The translations under genes were made by a program, and so were the position numbers. Below, in pieces: positions 8,387 to 17,702 of a stretch of 22,177 nucleotides of DNA (positions are counted from its first letter, which is position 1; every line of letters starts with the position of its first letter). The notes under the pieces were generated by a model. It made no database searches and was not told the origin of the DNA. It worked only from the letters and a program-made list of their open reading frames with translations. Source of the stretch: Eimeria necatrix (lineage: Eukaryota > Apicomplexa > Conoidasida > Eucoccidiorida > Eimeriidae); NCBI RefSeq assembly GCF_000499385.1, contig NW_013654495.1, forward strand, positions 1 to 22,177, written 5' to 3'.

Positions 8387-11094
8387 TAGATTCATAAATA
8401 TCACTGTAGTGCAAAAGATAACTTAAATGGTCAGAAAAGGCTTCATGTTGTCGAATTACGTTTAACCGTCAGCCATTGCACACGCAAACCTCTTGGTCCA
8501 GATGACGGGGAAAAGCAGCAGTGTGGTGCACAAGGTGCATCGTTGTTTTCGGCTCCCTCCAGGCAAGCAGATGCGCTCAGTTGCAGTTTAATATTTGCTC
8601 GCGCTAAATGTAGCAGAAAGAGCTCGAGCAAAAATTTTAGGCCCTCAGTGCGAACGAGTGACTCTTTGTTGCATTGTTTGATAAGGTACTGGCCGTTACA
8701 CCGCGTATGAAAGGCGCGTAAGCAAAACGTGTTCTTGAGCTATTGCTTACGAACGACTACTTGAAGTGACAGAAACGTATACGAGTAGAACTGCTGGATT
8801 TTCAAACGCTTACAATGCATTTGCGTGCTAGAAGTCTCTTGCTTGCCTGGAAAATGTCTCACAAAGAACGAGCAGTGAAATGAATGAAATGTTAGCGCGA
8901 CAGCAGCATCAGTGTTTGGTTCTAGATTTAATTCTCCTCAGGCGTTCTGTGGTTCACTTCACAATAGCCCAATGTGCATTTAAAGGCTACATGCATCCCT
9001 AAGGGGTTTTACAGAGACAAAAGCACTCACTGATGTCTAGGACCAAATGATTATATTATGAAAAGTGATATATTTTTGGCTTCTACGCAGGTACTTCAAC
9101 AAGAAAATTAAAGGGATCCCGAATTTTTGAAAAGTGTGATGATCGCAATATTGAACTACGTAATGATTTGCGTAGCGCCAATGTCAACACAACGACGAAG
9201 AAAACTGTGTACACATAATAATTTGCTAACTCTCGACGCATGCAAAATTCTTGTGCGGCTCAAAGCCATGATGGGATATGTTTAACGATCGGTGTAACTG
9301 TCAGATGAGGTAGACGAGGCCGTTTGTGAATCCCATTGCACAATTCACGAAGACAGACGCTCTGCAAAATTTCTATTCAGCCAGACATTCATGAAGCCAC
9401 GTACGTTCTGGGCAGAGAAATGTGTAGTGCAAAGTACCTGTACAAAACATTTTCACCGATGGCTTGCAAAAAATGGTGAAGAGAGAATCCTACCAGACAA
9501 CAAGCGTTTATACAAAGCACAGATACCTTCAAAGGCTACTCTGAATATTTTCTAAACGCGTTAGCTCCTGCTAATGACTCTGCGGGATAAACATCATCAG
9601 AAAGACACTAGCACAATGGCGAAGAGCCAGAGCTATGCACCAAACCGCACGGAAGTGCACGGCTTATCATAGCAACCATAGAATTCAATACGAAAACACC
9701 AATGCACTTCAAACCATGTTTAACCACAAATCAAGCTACGAGTAGGTTAGCTTACTGCTATTCGTTCGACGGCACAAGTATTACAAATCCAACAACGCCA
9801 GAAAGAGTTTGCAGCAAGCACCAAGACTTGAGGCTGCCTGTCCCAACGGGGGTGTATCGGCTGCACCCCATTGCACGCGTCCAAGCCAATAGGATCCCCA
9901 AATGCGATGCCAAATTAAGTGATCTGCATGGACTCAGTCTCAGGAACAGCGAAGGCAGCTGACCCATGCACTAGGCGAACACTTGCCTGAGCGCGACTCA
10001 GATATGCACGAGGCTTCATCATTGGAGTCGCCAGGCAAAGAGTCACCCCACCCATGATCCAACTAGACTGCCAGCGGTGTCGCTCTTAATCTTCAGATGC
10101 TTGGTATAGAGGGTTTGCACCTCTCACCAACGGTGCGTCTTCAAGAAGTGCAATGTTGCTCTAGGCCTCAGCAGGCAATCTGCTTTCACCGTTGGCTGTC
10201 GCCAAATCTCTCAGAAACAGGGTCTTCAACGCACACGCAAGGAATTCCAATGGCGGCGCAACGCCACAGGCACACCGTTCGTTGTAGTGCTGCCTTTCAT
10301 GCAGCAGCCACCGCTCTCCATGGCATTTCACATCTCGCACAGCCGGCAGCTCGAGCCTCTTCTGAAAACGCAGACGCTAAGCAACGCCCTACGTTTCTCA
10401 CATTGGTCCTCAATCATCGCCAATAGACATCCCAAAGACATACTCTCTGCTCGCTACAATTAATAGCGAACACGGGAAAAGAAACCATCCGGTTCAGATC
10501 ATCGCAGGAACCAGCGCGGGAATGCTCGACATTTTCTATATAATGCAAGCCCTCGCCGATTTGCATGAAAGTAGCGCAATTGTTTTAGGCCACAGGAGTG
10601 CAACAGAGCTGCAGCAAAACAATGCCGTCCTTCGAGACACAGAAAGCAGTTTTCCGTAACACCTGTGTGCACCATCGCCGAATGCGAAACATTTGGTAGT
10701 TCCGACACTGCCCGAAACACCTTGTAACAAACACAAAACTCGAGGCCGTATGTAGAAAGGGGAGTGCGTCCGGCGCACGATAATGACGGGAGAAAAGTTC
10801 ATAGACTGTTTTCTGCATGTGATGCCACGTTCTACCTGTTACGCTGACGTAACAATAAGGATGGGCCATCATACGAACTCATAAAACTATGGAGCCTCTG
10901 AGCCCAGCCAGATACGCATAGCTGCTGTTGACGAAAAGGGTCAGACATTACACGCTTGTAGAGAACTGGGAGCTGTCCAATGTGTTGATGCGATCATCAA
11001 CAGATATGCTAGAAACTGTAAGACAGAAAAAGCATATAAAGTCTGGTTCATAAGGGCCATCAAACAACTATCAGACAAGAGAAGCGGTACCCTG
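8387..11094. other. gene-poor stretch
   Basis: No gene is supported. Frames at 9702-9962 (plus), 10097-10426 (plus) and 10499-10872 (three overlapping minus frames) have no recognisable domain. The plus frame at 10097 is mildly Ala/His-rich but otherwise unremarkable. No LTR, tRNA-like primer site or polypurine tract that would extend the retroelement relic was seen. Confidence 0.55.
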
Positions 11095-11463
11095 ATGTGC
11101 CATGAGGGGAACGCAAAGTCATCGTATCTAAAGGCAGACTTATTGCTAAACTTACAGCCGTTTCAGTGGCCAGCTAAGTCAAAAGCAGAGCATGAGATTT
11201 CGACAAGACGATGCAGCGTTTCAGGCCTTGATACACCATTCACCCCGAGCGTGTTCGACGAAACACTCAAAGTGTCTGCCCAAAGCGACGCGTTGATATA
11301 CAAGAAAACGCCTTTAGTCATTGTCTTGAAGGCATCCTCACGCAAACGCTCACAAGGAGAAAGGCGTGCAAGCGTACCCTCTGTATTTTGGAAAGGGTCC
11401 TCCATCCTGAGTATTTCGCGATTTTCAGCGCGTGTGGCTATACCTCTTTTATCGCCCACTTAA
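11095..11463 (+). CDS. weak open frame, 122 aa, unknown
   Basis: ATG-initiated frame ending at TAA, not recognised. The peptide is Ser/Arg/Lys-rich with no signal peptide, no membrane segment and no cysteine pattern. It is embedded in a stretch (11.1-13.1 kb) with several other plus-strand frames of 60-119 codons in different phases, which could be exon fragments or chance. Its length is well within what random sequence of this size gives. Kept only as the best ATG-initiated frame in the middle of the window. Confidence 0.13.
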   Translation: MCHEGNAKSSYLKADLLLNLQPFQWPAKSKAEHEISTRRCSVSGLDTPFTPSVFDETLKVSAQSDALIYKKTPLVIVLKASSRKRSQGERRASVPSVFWKGSSILSISRFSARVAIPLLSPT

Positions 11464-14400
11464 GGCTTGATGCAACAACGTGATGGAACACTACCGTTCT
11501 GGGGTTCATTCAGGCTGGATAAATGCAGCAAGTCTTCTGACTGGCCAAAACGCAATGATAATGCCAAGATGCTTCTTAAGTTGGCGAAGTCCACAGCGTC
11601 CCTCCAAATCAGTGTGCCAATCTGAAGAGATGAAAATAATGGGAGCATACAGTCGCCCCTGTGTTTGTATTAGAACAAAATGCTCGTCGCAGCGCATCTC
11701 GTGTCTGCATATTTAAAGCTTCTCGCATTCATTGGCGATTGTGTCATTCAGTGATATACACCTTAAGTGCTGACTTCATTCATAGCGCAAAGTGCAATTT
11801 TTCCGCTCAGCATTCCTCGGTCTCATCATATTGGTGCGTGGCATTGGAGGGTAAATTCGAATTTTCTTCGAGAAAGATTTTTGGAGCCGATCGGATAATC
11901 AAAGCCTGTCCTGCCGATACCTGGAGCACCCAAAAAACAGTCACCTGCTTCCAAACAGTGTCTAGACGCTTCCATCACTTATATTCCAACGTATCTGCGT
12001 AAACCCTCAACACGAAATGATCACTATCAAAATAAACCTCTGGAGTGTTTAATATAAATAAGAAGTCGGAAACGGAACGCCAGATTCTAGCAAGCAATTA
12101 ATTATTGAGAATTATGTGAGACTTTGGAATGTGATGCTTGCTGCAAATTGCCGTTTATAAGTGAAAACCGTGCACGGCCAAAACGCATTAACAAAGTACC
12201 ACTACGGCCAGCTGGTAGTGAAGCACCACTTACCTTCTGTGCAGATGTTGGTGTCGCGAACCCTCAGCGCATGCTAACGTTACGCTGTTGCAAGCAGCCA
12301 GCAGTGCGCATATTCGCTAGCTGCGAAGAAACCTAATATGAACGATTTTGTGTACAGTCTGCAATGTCCTGATGCGCGTGACAGCCCAGTAGCAGAAGCA
12401 TACTGAAGCTGAACGTGTGTTAAGCGGTTTATTGCCGCTCTAACTCGAGCATTCTATGCCACTTGAAGGTTGGAAATACGTCCAGATCGCGCAGTTCTCT
12501 CCACCAACGCCGGCGTTCATTTTGATGCACATGAGATGCACGGTCGCGGCGCGAAAAGCTCATCAGAATTGCCGGGCCGCATTGCCGGATGGATGGCCTC
12601 TACAAAAAAAGCGAAAATTAGCATCGCTGCAACCGTTTCATTATAGCCCATCAGAACTTTATGCATCAAAATTACAGGCGATCGTCCCATAAGCCCATCT
12701 CATGTGCGTGCACCCTTCACGCTCCCTAAAAGTTATGCATCTGCTTAAATTTGACAGCCCTTTCCTGCTGTCGCTGGAAGAGCACACACGCTGTCCATGC
12801 AAAATGGCCAATTGTGGCGTACTTCCAGAATCAATATTAGAACAAAGTAGTAATTTACGCTGCACGCCTGCTACAAGAAAGGCACAAAATGCTGAGCTCG
12901 TTAACTGGCGTGTCATAAATAGTGCTATCACCGCAGTGCTACAAACAACAGTTCTGCCATTGTTCAGACCAGCCTCAACACATTTCTTTGCCTGCTACCG
13001 CTGTCTCTTTCTCTGTAGCATGCTGGTCACAGTCCGCCTCAATTCATCTTACGTCAAGTAATACTAATTTTGGAGTAGCCGAGCCCTTTTCTCTGAGATT
13101 CGCACTCAGCCAACATTAAACAAATCAAGAAAGGCCTGGCACAAACAACCGCACCACCCTTCCGTCTATCGCGTCAATGCCTAAGCAGAGCAACCTAAAC
13201 ACAAGTACAAGCAAAATGCGCCCTCAGCAATTCCCGCTTTTGTGTTTTCACCTCATGCAATATCTGTACGCTGAACAGCACTAAGCACAAATAAGCACAT
13301 AATCCTACGGCGAAAAAGCGCTAGGATGCCTTCTTGTACTCAAACTCGCAGTGTATTCGACTTTTGCAAAATGGAAAGAGAAACACGAACACCACGAGCT
13401 TTAAGCTCGCTTTGTGTGTTCCTCGGTGAACAGGAACCATGTTCTAGGCTACGGAAAAGCAATGAAAGCCGAAATTGCGTTCGTCTCTAGTGGGTTTAAG
13501 TGCGTTCGGTCTGATACCTATAAGGCTAAATGTTGAAATATGCCTGAAGCATCTTTTGTGAAACTTGCCATGTCCTTCAGTGCGCACTAACACATTCGTT
13601 GCCGCCCTCCGATTTAAGCGTACCAGGCCTAATATGCATACTTACAACAAGCCACCTTCTATGGCGCCCCGCAGCATGTTCAACTACCACCAGAGTTCTC
13701 GAACAGGCGGCCTGACTCTTGTGGGCTCGTCCAGAAAGAGCGTGGCATACTGAAGGGAATATGCGCGCTTGTAACAGCCTTGACGTCTATGGTGACCGCA
13801 AAATAAGCCATTCAATCTACCGGAGCCATGACTAATTCGCTAAATTCATCGGACACAGATCATACAGCCACGCCACTCAACACTGATTTAACCAGGTTTC
13901 AATGCACGGCCTGCTCAATTATATTGGTACGTTTCTTCAATACAGCGGTAATCGCTTAATTTGCTGATAGTACTTGTAGGCCTGCACTCAGGCTTCTCTG
14001 TGCCTGCTCTTGACGAACTTGCTGTTTCAGTGCAAAAGTAACGCCATCACATGGGCTGTGACTCCGAATGATTCACCAGCCCAGCGTAGGTAGACTTGGC
14101 TTCCATAAGACTGCCAAGTGAAATTCGGTTTCTTGCTCGCACATAATCACGAATACGAGAAAACAAATTAAGCACAAAAGGCTTACGTGAGGTGCCAGAC
14201 ACTGTTTGACGGCTTAATCGTAGCAGGCTTGAATTGAGAGACGCAGAATCAGCAGGTCTGGCGCCGAAGGCTGGGCGTGTGACAGTACAGTCGTCGTCGG
14301 CTGTGCGTCACTGAGGAAAATTACCATTAGCACTGCGACACAAAATTCTACCACGCAACTTCAATATGTTAGCCTCCGACAGCTCTGCAGATTTATGCCC

Positions 14401-14753
14401 ATCGCACCAGTATGCCTGTGAGAATGCACTAGTATGCCTGTGCTAATGACGCCTGATGCCAGCTGCCAAGACTTCCAACTCGCAGGCGGCGGCTCTACCC
14501 AGTCCAAATGGGACCCTACAGTAATGTCGCCAACGCACGCGGTGGACCGTTCCTAATATTTCAGCTACCTATCTTGCGAAACGCACTTGGGTCTCTCATC
14601 AGCACTGCTGCCAGCCAGAACAGGTACGAAACAGCCCGATATCACTTAACTAGCCGTGAGCAAGGGGCAAAATTGCTCTGGTTCATGAACTGCTCCTCCA
14701 CACGCACTTTTCAGATCCTGTATCGTTGAGCTGACAAAAAGATTCGAAGAGCA
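11464..14753. other. gene-poor stretch, C/A-rich on the + strand
   Basis: Plus frames at 11661-12002, 12456-12692 and 12702-13061 have no motif and lie in different phases. The + strand is C-rich and G-poor in places: bases 13141-13200 hold 23 C and 8 G, the reverse of the left end of the window. A partial 22-base direct repeat sharing AGTATGCCTGTG lies at 14409-14452. No RNA gene was found. Confidence 0.55.
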
Positions 14754-15431
14754 CTAAAATGTTCCGCGTAAGAGCTTTGCATTTCCTACACGCCGTATTT
14801 GCGGCTCATGCATTGTGTCCGCAAATTTTTCAAAACCTTGCTGCTGCAGATACAGTCTCGCGTTCCGTGTAGTGTAATGAGCACGGAACATGGAGTGTCT
14901 CACTCCAGGGGTTGGCGGGGCTGCTGACTTTTTTGCAGCAGCAGGTGCTGCAGCAGCCTGCTGCTGCAGCGAGGCGTTGCTTTCCAAGGACTCTTTTGCT
15001 GCGGCGACATGCTCGTTCTTGTCTTCGCCTTCTGCTGCTGCAGCTGCAGCGAGACGCACCCCAATTCCAGCTGCAGCAGCAGCAGCGTCGGGAGACTTGT
15101 TGCGGGGAGGCGTTGCTGCTGTTGAAAAGGGAGAGTCCGCAGGCGTTTGCTGCAGTGCAGCACTGGAAGGGGAAAGCTGGGGGGCCCCCAAAGCTCTGTC
15201 CCAAACCCTAGACCCTAAACCCTGAACACTAGCGACAGAAAGGCCGCAGATGCCTTTGAGCTCGCTGCCCCGCCCCAGGGAAGTAATACGCCAGCGGCAG
15301 TGGGAGCTGCAGCAGCTGCTGTAACAACCACAGCAGCTGCTGCAGCAGCTGCAGCAGCTGCAGGACCAGCTGCAGCAACAGTAACTGCAGCAGCAGCAGC
15401 TGCTGCTGCTGCATTTACCGGAACGCCTCAA
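14754..15431 (-). CDS. exon-like low-complexity frame of 225 codons, no ATG at its start
   Basis: This minus frame is open across the whole CAG/CTG island. Residues 7-45 are almost entirely Ser/Cys; 69-77 (SVQGLGSRV) are encoded by the telomere-like tract; 82-175 are a disordered Pro/Ser/Ala linker with Ala runs at about 115-121, 128-133 and 159-167 and Gln runs at 156-158; 181-225 are ordinary sequence ending LLRGTF. The Ala/Gln linker is typical of Eimeria proteins, so 14754-15200 may be a real exon. However, the frame starts with TTG, and its first ATG is residue 181. CAG/CTG repeats contain no stop codon in any frame, which inflates all frames here. An inverted repeat (ATTTGCGG/CCGCAAAT, 14797-14804 and 14819-14826) lies in the C-terminal part. 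A decayed gene is equally possible. Confidence 0.27.
   Translation of the reverse strand: MRRSGKCSSSSCCCCSYCCCSWSCSCCSCCSSCCGCYSSCCSSHCRWRITSLGRGSELKGICGLSVASVQGLGSRVWDRALGAPQLSPSSAALQQTPADSPFSTAATPPRNKSPDAAAAAAGIGVRLAAAAAAEGEDKNEHVAAAKESLESNASLQQQAAAAPAAAKKSAAPPTPGVRHSMFRAHYTTRNARLYLQQQGFEKFADTMHEPQIRRVGNAKLLRGTF
15203..15225 (-). repeat. interstitial telomere-like tract, G-rich on the minus strand
   Basis: On + it reads AAACCCT, AGACCCT, AAACCCT, GA: three CCCTAAA-type heptamers with one variant. CCC runs at 15200-15202, 15206-15208, 15213-15215 and 15220-15222 give a tight four-run G-quadruplex pattern on the minus strand, with loops of 3, 4 and 4. It lies inside the CAG/CTG island. Confidence 0.85.
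15386..15413. repeat. perfect 28-bp palindrome of CAG and CTG runs
   Basis: TGCAGCAGCAGCAG is followed immediately by its own reverse complement with no spacer. Single-stranded DNA or RNA from either strand could fold into a hairpin here. Confidence 0.9.
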
Positions 15432-15784
15432 TCGACGATTTCTACAACAGATACATTCAGCTGACTGTGGCTGACGACGTATGGCTTGTCACATAGCTAT
15501 TGAACTTCAACTCATACCAATTCGAAAGTAAGAGACTATGACTGTGGGGAACAGTGCCCCCATACTGAGCGGATACCCGCCATCTGGCATTCCAATGCAC
15601 TCGTTGAACGCCGTTCTACTGCATCTGCAATGGGGGAGTCTCATACCAAGTACTCGAAGAAAATTCACGCTTTGCCAGTCAATCGCGTAGAGAGTTTCAG
15701 CGACAAAGTATATTCATCTCTCTTATTCCATTGTGCACCGTGAATTTAATCGTGCTTCAGGGTGACTTGGCCCTACAAATCTGC

Positions 15785-16129
15785 ATGGTGTCCCAACCCA
15801 ATCGTTTTCCGCGGCCACTGCACTCCGAAGTCCTGCATATTCAGAATCTTGTCAAAAGAAAAACCGCAATGGTCACACCAACAGGCGAAATGCAGCGACT
15901 GCGCACCACGTGGCTGTTTAAAGGTGGTCACGTAGCAGTTCTTGCTCGCGGTTGCTTCGCTAAACTTTCAGGCAGAATATTAAGCCTTGAAATTGCCACA
16001 GCCAAGCCAGACACGATTACGGCATCCGGTTCCCACAACGAAATCTCATGGTTGCCAAGTCTTTGCCGTATGCCAGTTACAGCATACTTTCATGGTGGAG
16101 TAGGATGTATGAATATGCTTTATTGCTGA
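15785..16129 (+). CDS. weak open frame, 114 aa, unknown
   Basis: First ATG of a frame that is open from about 15731 to a TGA at 16127-16129. The peptide is basic, with no signal peptide or membrane span. I do not recognise it. It could be an exon together with the next plus frame at 16303, but no convincing GT-AG intron between them was found. Length is within chance expectation. Confidence 0.12.
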   Translation: MVSQPNRFPRPLHSEVLHIQNLVKRKTAMVTPTGEMQRLRTTWLFKGGHVAVLARGCFAKLSGRILSLEIATAKPDTITASGSHNEISWLPSLCRMPVTAYFHGGVGCMNMLYC

Positions 16130-16302
16130 ACTTTTTAATGCGACTGACTCGCCCACTTGCAGCGTTGTCATAGTAACCAGGTCATAAAGGAACATCACAC
16201 TGATTAACAGCACATCAGCTTTTTGGCCTTCAAGCGTAGCTAATGCCGTAAGAAGTGAGATCCTTCGGCTTTTGGTCAAGTCGAGTACTTGGTTCCAAAA
16301 CA

Positions 16303-16599
16303 ATGCAAACCACGCTTTGCATTTCGCTTACCACGCAAGTGAATACAGCATTAAGTGACAAGCATGCAGGGGGAGCAACGCCCTATGTACACGTACACAA
16401 GTGTCGAGATCAGAACGGTTTTCCTGAATATCCTCTGCATTTGCGCATTGACATTCAAAACCGACCCCTTGTCGTTTTTCATGCCGAGCTAGTAATGCGT
16501 ATTACTGCCGCGCGTAATTCTGACCGATTCAGACTGTGCATCTCTGGTATAGTCGCCGCTCGGATGGTCAATCACAAGCCAGATTTAAAAGCAATATGA
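16303..16599 (+). CDS. weak open frame, 98 aa, unknown
   Basis: First ATG of a frame that opens after a TAA at 16249-16251 and ends at TGA 16597-16599. Residues alternate hydrophobic and polar over the second half (for example HLRIDIQNRPLVVFHAEL, then FRLCISGIVAARM), a pattern of beta strands. That is reminiscent of an Ig-like fold, but no family-specific residue can be pointed to. May be an exon; chance is not excluded. Confidence 0.15.
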   Translation: MQTTLCISLTTQVNTALSDKHAGGATPYVHVHKCRDQNGFPEYPLHLRIDIQNRPLVVFHAELVMRITAARNSDRFRLCISGIVAARMVNHKPDLKAI

Positions 16600-16646
16600 T
16601 CTTCATTTGAAAGGGGCAAACATGCTTACGTTGTCACGTGAAACAG

Positions 16647-16690
16647 ATACACATTTGTTCTGTAGGGTATACACATTTGTTCTGTAGGGT
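16647..16690 (+). repeat. 22-bp perfect tandem repeat, two copies
   Basis: ATACACATTTGTTCTGTAGG plus GT is repeated exactly at 16647-16668 and 16669-16690. No gene is attached. Both units end in TAGGGT, a telomere-like word. Confidence 0.9.
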
Positions 16691-17186
16691 AGAAGGCGTA
16701 ACAATTCTGTGCATCTCCATAGAAGAGTAGCATTGAAACCCCCATTATTAGTAAATAGACCCAAAACGCGTGCCATACGACACTAAACGTCAACAAGAAA
16801 TGTACGCGATGTGTAGAACAGCATCAAAACTTTTACCTCCTCGAGGCCAAACGCAGTAGGTACCAGGCGCGTGCGACTGAGCATTAAAAAAATTTACGTT
16901 TCGCATGACAGATGTCAACTGCAGCCAACAGTCGTCTCGCTCGCTACAAAGATCTCACAACAGAGCACAATGCATGACGAGGCAAACAACTGTGGGAAGC
17001 CGTCACTCTCTTCCTTGGGAGCTGCACTCCTTGAGAGGGTACCAATGTATAATGGGTCTACTAAGGCCTAACCAGCTGTACGACAATGCATGAGCTCAAA
17101 TGTATAGGGGACTTCTCGTGCCCAGTGAAGATACCACTGTTTTCATCGCACTGTAATGAGGCATCTAAGCAGTGCCTTGAAACTGA

Positions 17187-17702
17187 ATGAATCATTTGAC
17201 AAAATGTCTCTCTAGAACCGAAATGGCAGTCCTAAATTCGAAGGCACCGTCAGCCCTTTCACAGGTTTGCACGGGTAACAGTGCATTCAGCGCAGCCACT
17301 TTCATTCAGGAAGAGTCTCAGCAGCACATTAAACGCTCTTCTAAGCCCGTGATGTCGTATGATTTACGCCTGTGCGGTTTTCCCTCAGAAACATATCCTG
17401 CACTGCGCTTGCGTGAAGCGGCTCCCCGGCTTTTTTATGGCTTGCAGTGGGCTGATTTTGGGCGCGACCTACTGAACATAGGTCTTCATTCGCTGTGGCA
17501 AGACTTCTTCCAAGTAGCCAACGCGGCAGCCAAGGAGAACACTGTCGTGAAGGCGATTTTCGGCAATCTGTCCCTTTCCTCCAGTACTTCCGAAGTGGCG
17601 TTCTGTACAAAGACTACATTATTCGCTGAATTGACCAAAGAAGCGTCGCAGACGGAACAGCATTTTCCAGCACCTGACTCGCCAGTGTTGCCCAGGCGAT
17701 AA
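17187..17702 (+). CDS. 171-aa open frame, unknown protein
   Basis: The longest ATG-initiated frame outside the CAG island, ending at TAA. A rough estimate for random sequence of this size and composition gives well under one frame this long, so it deserves attention. There is no signal peptide or membrane span. The middle (about residues 70-125) has a mix of Leu, Phe, Trp and charged residues compatible with amphipathic helices (for example LFYGLQWADFGRDLLNIGL), and the ends are Ser/Thr-rich. I do not recognise a family. AG/GT-type junctions such as CACAG|GTTTGC near 17265 mean the true exon could be shorter. A short gap separates it from another plus frame at 17752-18114, which could belong to the same gene. 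Minus-strand frames overlap it but are shorter. Confidence 0.3.
   Translation: MNHLTKCLSRTEMAVLNSKAPSALSQVCTGNSAFSAATFIQEESQQHIKRSSKPVMSYDLRLCGFPSETYPALRLREAAPRLFYGLQWADFGRDLLNIGLHSLWQDFFQVANAAAKENTVVKAIFGNLSLSSSTSEVAFCTKTTLFAELTKEASQTEQHFPAPDSPVLPRR

Larger units (their letters stand above)
14931..15415. repeat. CAG/CTG trinucleotide-rich island
   Basis: Interrupted CAG, CTG and GCAGCTGC runs are dense at 14934-14970, 15032-15086, 15108-15120 and especially 15305-15415. Depending on frame and strand they read poly-Ala, poly-Gln, poly-Leu or Ser/Cys. A plus frame open from 15219 to a TGA at 15462-15464 (Ala/Thr-rich, no ATG) overlaps the minus-strand frame, so coding direction cannot be settled here. 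A 12-base inverted repeat, TGCAGCAGCAGG and CCTGCTGCTGCA, lies at 14934-14945 and 14957-14968. Such CAG-rich segments are a known hallmark of Eimeria genomes. Confidence 0.88.
15465..17186. other. gene-poor stretch with two weak plus-strand frames
   Basis: The frames at 15785-16129 and 16303-16599 are listed separately. A minus frame at 16046-16303 overlaps both and has hydrophobic patches but no motif. Apart from the 22-bp tandem pair, nothing else is seen. Confidence 0.5.

Noticed and set aside
10499..10872. Three overlapping minus-strand frames
   Set aside because: Overlapping frames in all three phases indicate a local lack of stops rather than a gene; no motif in any.
14890..15225. Plus-strand 99- and 111-codon and minus-strand 87- and 124-codon frames in the CAG/CTG island
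   Set aside because: CAG/CTG repeats have no stop codons in any frame, so all frames are artificially open. Only the minus frame with an Ala/Gln linker and an ordinary C-terminus was kept, at low confidence.
16303..16599. Resemblance of a beta-rich frame to Ig-like domains of cilia-associated proteins
   Set aside because: Only a general hydrophobic alternation pattern; no family-specific residues.
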